Below are positions 43,166-54,470 of a stretch of DNA of 64,000 bases, piece after piece. How positions within the stretch are numbered: position 1 is the first letter of the stretch; each line of letters starts with the position of its first letter. Origin of the DNA: Scilla litardierei (lineage: Eukaryota > Streptophyta > Magnoliopsida > Asparagales > Asparagaceae); contig CM061138.1 of the NCBI GenBank assembly GCA_030789695.1, forward strand, positions 178,084,051 through 178,148,050, written 5' to 3'. The notes beneath the pieces were generated by a model. That model had not been told where the DNA came from. It did no database searches and was given only the letters and a program-made list of their open reading frames with translations. A program made the position numbers and the translations under genes.

Positions 43166-44127
43166 CTAATCAAGCATATCATCTGACTCGAAGTCTTTGG
43201 CTGTGAACTTGACTGCATTGTTCGCAGCCACCAGGTTTGATTCAGCATTCTTTTTCTTGCTTTGTTTGTAAAGCTCCTGGAGATGCACTGGGGTCCTGCA
43301 CACTCTGGACCAGTGGCCTTTCATGCCACAGCTGTGGCACTGGTCTTCCCAATCCCTCTTGGGTGGGGGTGCATCATTTTTCTTATTATCATTCCTGCGC
43401 CAGGTGAACTTGCGCTTCCCTTCATTCTTTCTCTGCTGTGGTGGGCCCTTGGCTCTTTTCTGTTGTCCCCCTTTCTGTGGTCTTTCTTTTCTTTTATTAT
43501 CCCTCTTCTTTTTGGAGGAAGAGGCATGGTGAGCTTCTGGTAGGGGGCAGTGCCGGGAGGGCGCATATTGTGAGTGGCGAGAAGAAGCTCTCTGTTTTGC
43601 TCGGCCATGAGCAAACATGACAGCAGCTCTGAATACTTGGTGAACTTACGTTCACGGTATTGCTGCATGAGTATCGCATCCTTTTCATGGAAAGACGTAT
43701 ACGTCTTTTCCAGCATGCGATCTTCTGAGACTTTTTCACCACACAACTTCAGGCGTGAGGTGATGCTAAAAAGTGCTGAGTTGTACTCAGCAATGGACTT
43801 AAAGTCCTGCAGTCTCAGGTTCTCCCACTCATATCTCTCCCTTGGGAGTATAACATCTCTCTGATGTTTATACATATCCTCAAGGGAGGTCCATAGCTCA
43901 AGTGGATCTTCGACCGTAAGGTACTCAGCCTTTAAGGTCTTGTCCACATGGCGGCGAATATAGATGATGGCTTGCGCCTTCTCTATATCGCTAACATTTT
44001 CTTTTTCAGTCACAGCAGTAATGAGGGACTTAGCCCGCAGGTGAAACTTTACATCTAGCTGCCAGCTTAGATAGTTTCTACCTGATGCATCCAGCACTTC
44101 GAAGTCAACGCTTGCAATTTTAGCCAT
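43166..44127 (-). pseudogene. Copia-2 gag (one frameshift)
   Basis: MAKIASVDFEVLDASGRNY starts the copia gag domain, which is open for about 190 residues. A frameshift near 43550 (in the G-rich stretch around GGTAGGGGGCAG) moves the reading frame. The remainder continues as PLPEAHHASSSKKKRD, a Lys/Arg/Gln-rich segment, and one CCHC knuckle (CHSCGMKGHWSRVC), ending DDMLD. Expected length is about 320 residues. Confidence 0.88.
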
Positions 44128-45938
44128 TTATCTAGCAGAGCACAAACATGCATGAATTAATAATTAATCAGAGAAAACATTTTCATGCGGAGGCAATTTT
44201 TAACGAAAAGCTAAATGTGTGGATCGGCCAGTCCCACAAGAAAGAGTCCAAAGTCCACAGTCCAAATTATACAAATTTGCAGCTTTAAAAATGAAAATAC
44301 AACTTTGGAAACCCCGTGGGTCCCATATGATATCTCCAGCTTCAAGCGTGGCCTCCGTCTCCATGGAAGTTGGTCTTCTTTCTTTGACATTTACATAAAT
44401 TCCTCACTACAATTTCTCTCAAAAATAAAAGAAAAAGTGCGGGAAATAAACTGTGGGACTAAACGGCCGATCCAAAAAAACCACATTTAGCAATTCATGC
44501 AGAAATACTGTGCTCATCAACATTTTCATTCACAGACATCGCAGGCAGTTATATTCACATGAGGATAAAATATTTAATCACTTAATAATTATTGGACCAC
44601 TGGGCAACGTCATACACCGTTAGGTTAGGTGACTAACGGCAGAGCGGTCGCAGGATCTTCCTAATTATTAAGTTTTAAATATGATGCACAACCACGCATA
44701 TAATATCCACATAATTTGCCAGAGATGTAAAGCATGTAAAAAGAAACTACGATGCATGGGTTGTAAAGTAAATTGGTTTTAATCAATCAAATTGATTAAG
44801 AGCCCAAAATAGACATTTTCGTTGAAGAAGGAAAATGGTTTTCCTCATTAAATCATCCCAAACAGCCCCCAAAAGTCCCCTAAGAGCCCCTAAATGCCTG
44901 ATAATTACCCCATAATTTACCGTGATTTTTCACGAATTTATAGGCCCTATAACGCCCTTTAAAAATGATTTTTGGCCCGAAAAGTGCCTTTAGAGGCTTA
45001 TTTATGGTCATAGCCCCCTCCCCTCCTCTTTTTTCTCTTTTTTTTCGAATTCGGCCTGCGGGCCGAAGCCTGTAGCCGGCCTGCGGGCTTCGGGCCGCAG
45101 GCAGAAAAAAATTATTAATTTTTTTGATATAATTCGGCCTGCGGGCCGAAGCCCGCAGCCGGCGAAGCCCTGCAGGCTTCGGGCCGCAGGAAAAAAAAAG
45201 AAAAACATTTTTTTGAATTAATTCGGCCTGCGGGCCGAAGCCCGCAGCCGGCCTGCGGGCTTCGGGCCGCAGGCAAAAACACATTTTTTTTTGTAATGGG
45301 CTGCGGAAAAAGCCCATTTTGGGCTTGGGGGGGGGGGCGGCTAGGGTTTAGCCGCCGCCACCGCCGCCCCCTTCTTCCGCCGGGGGCGGGATGAGGGGGG
45401 GCGTCGCCCCCACCTGCAGGGGGGAGCGCGGGGGCAGGGCCCGCCGCCCCCCTGCAGGGGGGGGAGCCGGCAGGGGGGGCAGGGCTCGCCCCCCCCTCTG
45501 CAGGAGGGGGCGCGGCGGCCGCCGCCCCCCTCTCTCTGTGGGGGGGAGCGGAGCGGGGGTGGGTGGCCGGCGGCAAAGCCGCCGGCGGGCAAAATCTAGG
45601 GTTTGTCTAAAGAAAAACAACCCTAAAAATTGATTTTTGGGATGAAAAATTCGTCGTTTTCAAGGCGACAATCGAACCCCATACCGATCTTGCGAGATCA
45701 AGGGGTAGCGCAATCATACGTATGATTAAAAACATCGTTTTTAGTGTTTTTACTTCTATATCCGTCCTCCGGATATAGCGACGGTTGCACGAAGCCCTAC
45801 GCGGATGACGACGCTCGATTGAGGAAGCCTAGCACCGCGCTCGTGGATCTCCCGTCTCGCCTTCGCCTTCGCCTTCGCAACGAACGAAAAAAAATTTTGT
45901 GGAAAAGAAAAATTTTAGAGGCTCGTGCTGATAACGTG
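44128..45938 (-). other. Copia-2 5' leader with GC-rich palindromic units
   Basis: About 1.8 kb, non-coding. Three tandem units of about 85 bp start at 45050, 45133 and 45222; each has CGGCCTGCGGGCCGAAGCCC and CGGGCTTCGGGCCGCAGG. They are followed by G/C-only runs (45320-45560) with CCTGCAGGGGGGG hairpins. The sequence next to the LTR (TTATCAGCACGAGCC on the minus strand, about 45921-45935) is the presumed primer-binding site. Confidence 0.7.
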
Positions 45939-46083
45939 TTATGAATCAACTATTTGGGGAGGAGCCCCCAACTCTTTATTTATAGGCAATGGGGAGAATA
46001 CAAGATGAGTTTACAATGATATGGGCCTATCTCTAGGATAGCCCAGAATCTCAACCGACCCGGTTAAATAACCGTTCACAACA
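45939..46083 (-). repeat. Copia-2 5' LTR (145 bp)
   Basis: Contains a minus-strand TATAAATA (45977-45984), so transcription should start near 45950 and run toward the galactosyltransferase gene. A hairpin (TTGGGG / CCCCAA) spans about 45952-45969. Confidence 0.88.
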
Positions 46084-46088
46084 AGTAC

Positions 46089-46534
46089 GCTTTTGTCCCA
46101 AATAAGCACATTTTCCTTTTTTTTAAATTAAAATCATGTAGGCTTACATCGTACCCCCCAATTGAAACCAAGCCAAAGACACCCTCGTTGAGGAAGAGTG
46201 AACTCCATCATAACTATATCATTATTGGTTCAAAAAATATTTTCGCACACAGTTCATGTATAGATTCGAAACCACAACCTCCCCACAAGGGAAGAAAGTA
46301 TCGTGGTTGTTGACGAATGGATTCGTCAAACAGAGAGGGTGAGCTGACTAGGACGCATCTAATGACATGGCGCTTCGTCGGCTGAAAAGTGAGACCCGAA
46401 GATGGCTGAATCTGGGTCGATGAGAGCTAAATCTGAGCTATTGGGTGAAGTCCGACCTAACTCTGAGCTATTTGCTGAGTTGACTGCTGGGCTATCTACA
46501 GCACAGACAAATCATCGGAGGACAAATCGTCGGG
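46089..46534. other. Right flank of Copia-2, no gene seen
   Basis: Contains short direct repeats of CTGAGCTAT (46430-46500) and weak similarity to 35520-35744. Nothing codes. Confidence 0.4.
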
Positions 46535-46800
46535 GGAGTCTGATCTAGGTTCCGACTCAAATCCCCTCCGATGCTTAAGTTAGTAATGGACTTAAGAATG
46601 CTCGTGGCAGTCAAGACTGACCTATTGGGAGGTCGACTTGCTACTATCACGACGAGCTATGAAGGAAGAAATATAAATGAACAGTGAGAGCTAGAGAGTA
46701 AGTTGACAGAGTATCTAGTCATTGGTATCCCTGGAGCTTGAACCCTTCTTTCGTTGTCCTTTTTTCCATTTATAGGTAATGATTTCTCATTTGGACTATT
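46535..46800. repeat. Dispersed repeat R1, copy 2
   Basis: Direct-orientation homologue of 35745-36010, sharing GGTTCCGACTCAAATCCCCT, TCCGATGCTTAAGTTAGTA and a downstream TTTATAGGTAATG. The two copies flank the galactosyltransferase gene and Copia-2. Confidence 0.6.
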
Positions 46801-47420
46801 CATGGATAACTGCTTGGCATTTACGGCGGCGTGATCATCTCTAGAAATAGGGATAACGGATGCCCATTTACTCCACCATTATTAACCAATCCCTTGATAT
46901 TATCAGGGCCCAACGGGTAGATGAGCTGGCATTTTGACTGGGTAAACAGCTTGCTTTCTTCGGATAGTTCTTGGTACCCCAAAGAAATCTTAGATTTAGT
47001 TCCAAATCTCTTATTGTCTTTGACCGACAAGATTCGAACAGATTATCACTCCCCTCCTATGGAGTTCGAATCCTTGAAATGAACAACAGAATCTGTTTTC
47101 CTAGGAAATGAGAAGTCAGAGTGTACGTAAAAGCTTTCCAATCTGGCTATGCTTTCCTCTACACTCTTCCATTCTTGAAATCATGGATTTCTTAGGACTT
47201 TCTCTTTGCCAACTCGAATCACGTGTTATTGCCCATGTGGTCTGCTTTATCATGCTCTGTTTACTGAATAAGATAAAACCGACCCTGACACTTTTTAACT
47301 TCTTCTTTTGAGTTGACGATGACCCTCTAGGTGTATGGTGCATGTCACGTCATTGATAGAGAGGAAAGGAACATTATCTAGGATCTCCCTAGTTCTGTTA
47401 GTAGCTGCCAAGACACCTTT

Positions 47421-47938
47421 GTGTTTATAGCTTTCCCAAGTGCATCTACATTTCTTACTCATTGGGGTAGCCTCAATCCATTTACTTCAGTAGAAATGGA
47501 GCTCGCCAAAGCTGAGACTAGAGTAGCAACACTTTTTGTTGGGTCGCCCGAGGGAAGAAAGGTCGACATGGCATTTATTCAACAACAACTTGATAAAGAG
47601 TGTCTTGTGGAGCCTGTGTAATATTTATCATCTTGATTCCTTCTTTGTGATTGCTCACCTTAATTTTCTTTCTTTTTGTAGAAATGGGCGTGCAAGAATT
47701 TGAGAATGTGGCCCCGAGCTCCAAAAGCTCTTCCTGCAGAAGCGCAAGAACGCAGCTGGTAGCTCATTTGCCCACTCATCGCCTCATCCTAGCCGATCGT
47801 CCGAGTCGTCCGAGTCTGACCTATGTGCCATCGGCCCCCGAGTTTGTTATTCCAATTAAGAGCTCGACTTTGCTCTCAGCCCCTGCCCTCGAAGGTCCAT
47901 CCCTGGTTACGAGTTTGATTTTAGATGAACCCTTGTAA
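47421..47938 (+). pseudogene. Unrecognised coding remnant in two pieces
   Basis: The first piece contains EMELAKAETRVATLFVGSPE and a helical QQQLDKECL. After about 60 bases, including an acceptor-like TTTTTGTAG, a second piece begins MGVQEFENVAPSSK and ends LILDEPL. The best donor/acceptor choices do not join the two pieces in one frame. The style resembles C-terminal coiled-coil parts of plant retroelement proteins, but no named domain is visible. Confidence 0.2.
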
Positions 47939-48525
47939 AAGAAGAGGTCCCACCCCTCGACTGAGGACAGAAGTAGGGAGAAGAAGTGTTGGGAGATGTG
48001 CATGCCCTCGAAGCAATTTATCTCTGTATATATGTACAAACATCTTGTTTGAAATAACAATAAGCTTTTTGGTAAGAATTTATCTAAGTTAATTATAATG
48101 TAGTTTACATTAAAACTTAGGTAAAGTCCTGAGATTAGATGCGAGGTCAAACAAGTATCGAGATAACGATCTCGATCATAGAGAATTGCTTAACCGTTTG
48201 TAGTATAAGTCTAAAATCATTCGTGGTCGTAAATGTTTCGAGAAAAAGATATCAATACATCGGATAAACCATTTGGTCTTTGTCTTTCCTATTGAGTGGT
48301 GATAATGATCTCATGGTCGTTCGACTTGGCGAAGTCGGAAACGACACACAGGTGCTCATTGGAGAATGAGTTCACTGAACGACCCAACGAGAGTTATCAC
48401 ATGGTTAACATTACTTATCTGTCAGTGATAACTTACAGTGATGATAGGCAAGTTGGTCCTTAGACTTGACGTCATTGTACGAATTTGTACGTGAACGGTG
48501 TCACTTAGATCTCAGACCTAGCTTC
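47939..48525. other. Left flank of the Tekay element
   Basis: AT-rich at first, then sequence with AAGTCTAAAATCATTCG near 48209, which recurs at 58427 and 58809 beyond the insertion. This suggests the Tekay element landed in one older repeat. No gene. Confidence 0.4.
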
Positions 48526-48530
48526 GAGGC

Positions 48531-51023
48531 TATCACGACCCGCTTCCCTAAAATGGAGGCGAGACGTGAAAAGGTCCGCACGGGAGTGGAGCGGTGAAGC
48601 CCCAAACCCGATAAGCGTCAATTTAGTATAAGCAGGTCCCTGTAATTGCAATCGAAACAACAATAATAATAATATGAGACGGAAAAGAAACACCAATCCC
48701 AAGGGTTGTCCACAAAATATTCAACATCACAGAAAAGCCACCAGGCTAAAAAGAAAGAGTCTAAGGCCCAGAACAAGGCCAAACAAAAGCAACGACATAA
48801 ATAAGTATAGGTGCCACGCACCGATAACAAAACAACTGTTTAACAAAATTTAAAACACAACGGAGACACTAGGACTGGTCCCCAGTGTCCACGTACTCCC
48901 CGTCCAACACGGGCTCAAGCTCAGCGTCCGCAAACACCTCACCCTCAGCGGGCAACTCAGGCTCAAGGTCTAACATGCGTCACCCAAAAGAGAGAGGGGC
49001 ACATGTCAGCAAGTCTAAAGGACTTGGGCAAGGAAACTGAAAGTAAGGCAACTAGCAACCTAACAGTTTAGTATGCATGACATGGCAGTTACAACATGAG
49101 TGCACAATTTAAAACATGGCAAGACAATTTGTACATGAGAGCAATCATCGGGACAAGACAAGACAAGAGTAGCTACGCTACTATCAATCAATCCACATTG
49201 TTTTGCAAGTGTTTACGCCCTTCGCTGAATGGTAAAACATGTCAGACCGATCGGCACTAAACACAATTCACATTTCACGGCTGTTTTGTAGATGTTTACG
49301 CCCTTCGCTGAATGGCATAGCATTTCAGTCCGATCGGCACTAAACACTACCCCACCCCAAAGAGTTTACGCCTTACAACTGCAGTTGTTGATCAAACAGA
49401 CCCCCAGTTGAATGGCCGCTTAACCCTCACCCCATCCCGCACTAAACAAGCCAGGGTCCCTGTACATGAGCCCAGCTAGTGAGCCAGGGTTGCCCCGCAC
49501 GGGAGCTTGTTTCTTAATTCACGATTCAATATCGAGCGTTGGGGTTTCCAACTCATTATGCTCGCTTCTGGTCACGAGCCAGGAAACACAAGCATTCGTA
49601 GCAAAGCTACGCAATCACAGAAACACTTAAAGAATGCAATGACATGACATTTGATTTGCGTACCGTTAAGGGAAAGTAAACATGACATGGTGTTTGTGCA
49701 ACATGCTAAATGTCGGAACTAGCTTCGTTGTCAAGCTAGTTCCCCAATTTGCGCCTAGGCGAGTATCATTTCGTCGCCTAGCCTCTTTTACGCCTACAAC
49801 ATGCAAACGGCCTAAAACATGGCCTAAACCCTAAGTGGCAAGTTTCACTTGCCTAGCACCGGAAATGATGACCACTTCGTCACACGGATGCCAATCTACG
49901 GGGAAATCGCTGTTTGGGGGGACCAATCAACAAACAACATGAATTATTATTAGGGTTTCATAAAAATATATCTAAGTTACAAAAACAACGGTAGATCGAT
50001 TTCTTACCGAGAGGAGGCGGAAGAAATACTCCAGGGAACCCTAGGACCAGATCTGGAAACGATTGGGAAAGTTTGGAGAAACTAGGGTTTTGGGGGATTT
50101 TGGGGATTTGATGGGTTTTGATGGAGATTTGGGGAAGATTAGAAGTAGATAGGGTGAATGGATGGATTGGATGATGATTCTAGGGCTTGGAATGGAGGAT
50201 TGAAGCTTGGAGGAAGATGGGGGCTTAGAGGGGAAGAAACTAGGGCTTAGGTCGTGTTGGAGAAGATGAAAACGTTTGGGTTGGGTATTTATAGGTTGAG
50301 CTGGCGGCTGCCCAGAAATTAGGGTTTTAACACAGACTAGTCGGTCAAAGAACAACCACTGACCGACTAGTTTGGCAACTAGTCGGTCGGTCGACCAACG
50401 CAGACCGACTAAGTGTAAACAGTAACTCCTGAACGAAAATAGGATTTAGAGTTAGTCGGTCCATGAACAAGTACTGACCGACTAGTTTAGCAACTAGTCG
50501 GTCGATGAACGTTCTTAGACCGACTAAGAGTAAACAGTAACTCCACTAAAATTAAGATGATGTGTTAGTCGGTTCAAGAAGCATTGCCGACCGACTAGTT
50601 TGCAACCTAGTCGGTCAACAACTCTTCTTAGACCGACTAACGATAAACAGTAGCTTCCTCAGAAAATTAGAAAGCTCACTAGTCGGTCCAAGAAGGATTG
50701 CCGACCGACTGGATCGTCATCTAGTCGGTCGGTGCCCCTTCTTACACCGGCTAATGAGCACCAAAAGTTCCGATACGGAGCGCGAGGCCCCGTGATCGAA
50801 ACCTAAGACTCCTAGGCTTGATCTAATAGTTAGATATGACCGTTATGAAGCCCGTCACAAACGACGTACTTCGAAATCGACGATCCTAAGGAAGAAACGA
50901 GAAAATACGACGAATCGATCGAAATTGAAAGCTACGGAGACGAAAACCACACAAGAGGAGAAAATCCACCAAAACATATATTATATTATAATAAATTCAG
51001 ATACAAGGAAACCAGTCGTTACA
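48531..51023 (-). repeat. Tekay 3' LTR
   Basis: 2493 bp. Sense-strand TATA box TATAAATA at 50286-50293, with the tandem U3 array at 50335-50755 just upstream. The polypurine tract TTGGGGAGGA (minus strand) follows at 51024-51033. Confidence 0.95.
50335..50755 (-). repeat. Tandem AGTCGGTC/GACCGACT array in Tekay 3' LTR U3
   Basis: Four units of about 115 bp, each with AGTCGGTC...GACCGACTAGT...CTAGTCGGTCGGTG...GACCGACTAA...TAAACAGTA. The same array is in the 5' LTR (57576-57996). The last unit (GCCGACCGACTGGATCGTCATC) matches the last unit of the array at 20200-20253 best. Confidence 0.92.
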
Positions 51024-51069
51024 TCCTCCCCAACTTAAGACAAATTCTGTCCTCGGAATTTCCGAATAC

Positions 51070-53139
51070 TCACGAGTCCGGAAACAAAAGTGGGTAGCGC
51101 TCTCGCATCTCATCTTCTCTCTCCCAAGTAGACTCTCCCGGCGAACCGTGCCGCCACATCACTCTAACAAGATCGACGACCTTGTTTCGAAGCGACTTCT
51201 GACGCCTGTCCAGAATCTGCACTGGATGCTGGTTATACGTCAAATCCGATCGAACGGCGATCTCCGAGAAATCCACGGCATGAGATGGATCGCTAATGTA
51301 TCGACGAAGCTGCGACACATGGAAAACATTGTGAACTCCTTCCAAAGATGACGGCAAAGCCAAGCGATACGCTACCTCGCCAACCCTCTCCAAAACATCA
51401 AATGGTCCAATGTATCGCGGGCTCAACTTCCCACGCTTCCCAAAACGAATCACACCACGATTCGGGGAAATCTTCAAGAACACATGGTCGCCCGGCTGAA
51501 ATTCCAAAGGACGACGTTTAGCATCAGCCCAATGCTTAAAACGGTCCTGAGCAATCCTCAACCTCTCCCGAATATTCCTGACGATCTCCACGGCCTCCAC
51601 GATCATCTCAGGTCCCAACAACTCCCGATCACCAACGTCATCCCAACTCAATGACGATCGACATTTCCTCCCATAAAGAGCGGCGAAAGGCGCCATGCCA
51701 ATACTCGCCTGGAAGCTGTTGTTGTAGGAAAACTCCACCAAATGCAGATGGTCCTCCCACGAACCCTTGAAATCCAACATGCACGCCCTCAGCATGTCTT
51801 CCAAAATCTGAATCGTCCTCTCGGACTGGCCATCCGTCTGCGGATGGTACGCCGTGCTGAAACTCAGACGCGTACCCAAACTCTTCTGCAAACTCTGCCA
51901 AAACTGAGATGTGAACCTCGTGTCTCTGTCCGACACGATACTCACGGGGACTCCATGAAGTCGCACGATTTCCTCCATATATCTCCTTGCTAGCACCTCT
52001 GTGGACTGTCCCACTCGGAATGGAATAAAGTGCGCAGATTTGGTCAACCGATCTACGATCACCCAAATCGCATCATTCTGCTTCGGACTCCGAGGTAGTC
52101 CAGTCACGAAATCCATAGTGATGTGTTGCCACTTCCACTCCGGAATCGGAAGCGGTTGTAGCAACCCAGCCAAACGCTGATGCTCCGCCTTCACTTGCTG
52201 GCAAACCAAGCACTTGGCCACACTCCGAGCCACGCTCCTCTTCATACCATGCCACCAATAATTCAGACGAAGATCCTGGTACATCTTGGTGCCACCAGGA
52301 TGCACAGAATACGGCGAACTGTGTGCCTCCACCATCAACTCCTCTCTGATATCCCCAGCCGGCACACACAACCTGGCTCCAAACCTCAGCGAGCCATCCT
52401 CATGAATCAAAAAGTCAGTCCGCAGACCGGCTTCCACCTGCTCCCGAATCCTTACCAACTTCGGATCTCCGGCCTGGCCAGCCTTAATCCGATCCACAAT
52501 CGTCGACTGTACCTGCATGTACATCAACGAAGAAGCCTCCCCCGGAAGAACAATTTCCACGCCAGACTCGCAAAAATCCTGCTGCAATCTCCACTGCGAG
52601 GTCAAAATCATCACCGCCGGAAGCCTACTCAAAGCATCTGGAACCACATTCACCTTGCCAGGGTGATACTGCAAATCAATCTCATAATCCGCCATAAGCT
52701 CCAACCATCGACGCTGTCGCATGTTGAGCTCCTTCTGAGTGAAAATATACTTCAAGCTTTTGTGATCGGTGAAAATTTTCACATTCTCACTCAACAAGAA
52801 GTGCCTCCAAATCTTAAGAGCAAAAACAACGGCAGCCAACTCCAAATCATGCGTCGGGTAATTCTTCTCATGAACCTTAAGCTGACGAGACGCATACGCC
52901 ACAACATGTCCGTGCTGATGCAGCACGCAACCGAGACCCTTGCCAGAAGCATCGCAAAAGATCTCAAATCCACCGCTGCGATCAGGCACCACAAGAATAG
53001 GGGCACTCGTCAACCTCTCCTTCAGAATACCAAAAGCACTCTCACAATCACCCGACCAAACATAAGCAACATCCTTCCGCGTCAACCTGGTCATCGGCTC
53101 AGCAATACGAGAAAAGTCCTTAATGAACCGACGATAATA
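51070..53139 (-). CDS. Tekay RNase H - integrase - chromodomain part of pol
   Basis: The frame upstream ends at TGA 53140-53142; the first Met is at 53094. RNase H: IFCDASGKGLGCVLHQHG, IFTDHKSLKYIF. Integrase zinc finger: HSSPYSVHPGG...CLVCQQVKAEH. Catalytic residues lie in ITMDFVTGLPRS, SDRDTRFTSQFW and HPQTDGQSERTIQ. A GPFDVLERVGEVAYRLALP segment and a chromodomain-like end (WRHGSPGESTWEREDEM) follow; chromodomains of this group direct insertion to heterochromatin. This part is otherwise open. Confidence 0.92.
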   Translation of the reverse strand, partial: YYRRFIKDFSRIAEPMTRLTRKDVAYVWSGDCESAFGILKERLTSAPILVVPDRSGGFEIFCDASGKGLGCVLHQHGHVVAYASRQLKVHEKNYPTHDLELAAVVFALKIWRHFLLSENVKIFTDHKSLKYIFTQKELNMRQRRWLELMADYEIDLQYHPGKVNVVPDALSRLPAVMILTSQWRLQQDFCESGVEIVLPGEASSLMYMQVQSTIVDRIKAGQAGDPKLVRIREQVEAGLRTDFLIHEDGSLRFGARLCVPAGDIREELMVEAHSSPYSVHPGGTKMYQDLRLNYWWHGMKRSVARSVAKCLVCQQVKAEHQRLAGLLQPLPIPEWKWQHITMDFVTGLPRSPKQNDAIWVIVDRLTKSAHFIPFRVGQSTEVLARRYMEEIVRLHGVPVSIVSDRDTRFTSQFWQSLQKSLGTRLSFSTAYHPQTDGQSERTIQILEDMLRACMLDFKGSWEDHLHLVEFSYNNSFQASIGMAPFAALYGRKCRSSLSWDDVGDRELLGPEMIVEAVEIVRNIRERLRIAQDRFKHWADAKRRPLEFQPGDHVFLKISPNRGVIRFGKRGKLSPRYIGPFDVLERVGEVAYRLALPSSLEGVHNVFHVSQLRRYISDPSHAVDFSEIAVRSDLTYNQHPVQILDRRQKSLRNKVVDLVRVMWRHGSPGESTWEREDEMRERYPLLFPDS

Positions 53140-54470
53140 TCACGCCAAACCAAGGAAACTCCGAATCTCAGATGCAGACGACGGAACAGGCCACTCCCTG
53201 ATAGCCCTAATCTTCTCGGGATCCACAGAAATACCATCTCCGGTCACCACATGCCCCAGAAAAGCAACTCGATCCAGCCAAAACTCGCACTTCGAAAACT
53301 TAGCATACAAACGATGCTTCCTCAAAATTTCCAACACCGTCCTCAAGTGCGATGCATGCTCTTCCTCCGACTTCGAATAGATCAGAATGTCGTCGATAAA
53401 GATAACGACAAACTTATCCAAAAAGTCGTAGAAAATCAGGTTCATCAGATTCATGAAAACTGCGGGCGCGTTAGTTACGCCGAAAGGCATAACCACAAAC
53501 TCATAGTGTCCATACTTCGTCCTGAACGCCGTCTTCGGAACATCATCCATCTTCACCTTCAACTGATGGTAACCACTCCTCAAATCCAGTTTAGAAAACA
53601 CCCTCGAACCTCCAAGCTGATCAAAAATATCATCAATGCGAGGCAACAGGTATTTATTCTTAATGGTCACCGCATTCAATCCCCGATAGTCCACGCACAT
53701 GCGACGCGAACCATCCTTCTTCTTAACCAGCAACACCGGTGCTCCCCACGGAGACACACTAGGAGTAATATAACCCTTCAGCAACAGCTCATCCAACTGC
53801 TTCCGCAACTCTTCCAATTCAGCAGGTGCCATACGATACGGCGCCTTCGAAATCGGCTGCGCACCTGGAACGAGGTCAATAGAAAATTCCAAAGCTCGAT
53901 CAGGCGGTAATCCAGACATCTCCTCGGGGAAGACGTCGCCAAAATCTCGCACCACAGCTGGCCAATCCAGCTCCATCTGCATAGCTACAGCCTCCACCGG
54001 ACTGGCCCGAAATCTGACAGGACCAAGCGAACTGCTACCACGACTGAACTCAAATACTGGATGTCCGGGAATCTCGAACACCACCTTCTTCCTCCTGCAG
54101 TCGATCGTAGCATAGAAGCTCGCAAGCCAATCCATCCCAAAGACCGCATCGTAGTTTGTGATGTTGTGGACAATAAAACAGCATAAAGCTCATGTCCACA
54201 AACCACCACAGAGCAAGGACTGCACCCACGATGCACCGTGACTACTCCATTCCCTGTGACGATATTCCAACTCTTGGAGAGAGGGGACGTCGACAAGGAA
54301 TGCTTCTCCACGAAGCTCTGGGCCAAAATGCACATTGACGCACCTGAGTCAAAGAGGACTCGGGCAGGGAACGTGCAAACCAAAACCACACCTAACAAAC
54401 AGTCTAATCGATCAAATCTTATTCTAGCAACACCATACACAAGCATTCACATAATTTATCAATCAATTAA
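53140..54470 (-). pseudogene. Tekay protease and reverse transcriptase (frameshift and stop)
   Basis: Protease: VLFDSGASMCILAQSFVEK, in the gag frame after the gag stop. A one-base frame change near 54165-54180 leads into the RT frame at GMDW. RT motifs: [67 protein letters not shown] and the catalytic [15 protein letters not shown] at 53140-53142 replaces what is normally a Gly codon before YYRRFI at the RT/RNase H junction. Confidence 0.9.

Larger units (their letters stand above)
39246..46083 (-). mobile_element. Copia-2: second, decayed copy of the Copia-1 family
   Basis: Ends TGTTATGAATC and CAACA. Left flank AGTAG (39241-39245) and right flank AGTAC (46084-46088) match at four of five bases. 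The right (5') LTR is 145 bp and the left (3') LTR 97 bp, owing to an internal deletion of about 48 bp. Gene order and protein sequence equal Copia-1. It inserted about 240 bp past the galactosyltransferase stop and its transcription would converge on that gene. At least two premature stops and several frameshifts make it non-autonomous. Confidence 0.92.

Noticed and set aside
49190..49400. Short spaced repeats in the Tekay LTR (GTTTACGCCCTTCGCTGAATGG) as a possible CRISPR array
   Set aside because: Only two or three copies with unequal spacing, inside a plant LTR and duplicated in the other LTR.
52180..53910. A 576-residue open frame on the + strand
   Set aside because: It is exactly antisense to the Tekay RT/RNase H/integrase coding, has no domain of its own and crosses the known lesions. 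It is a shadow of codon bias.
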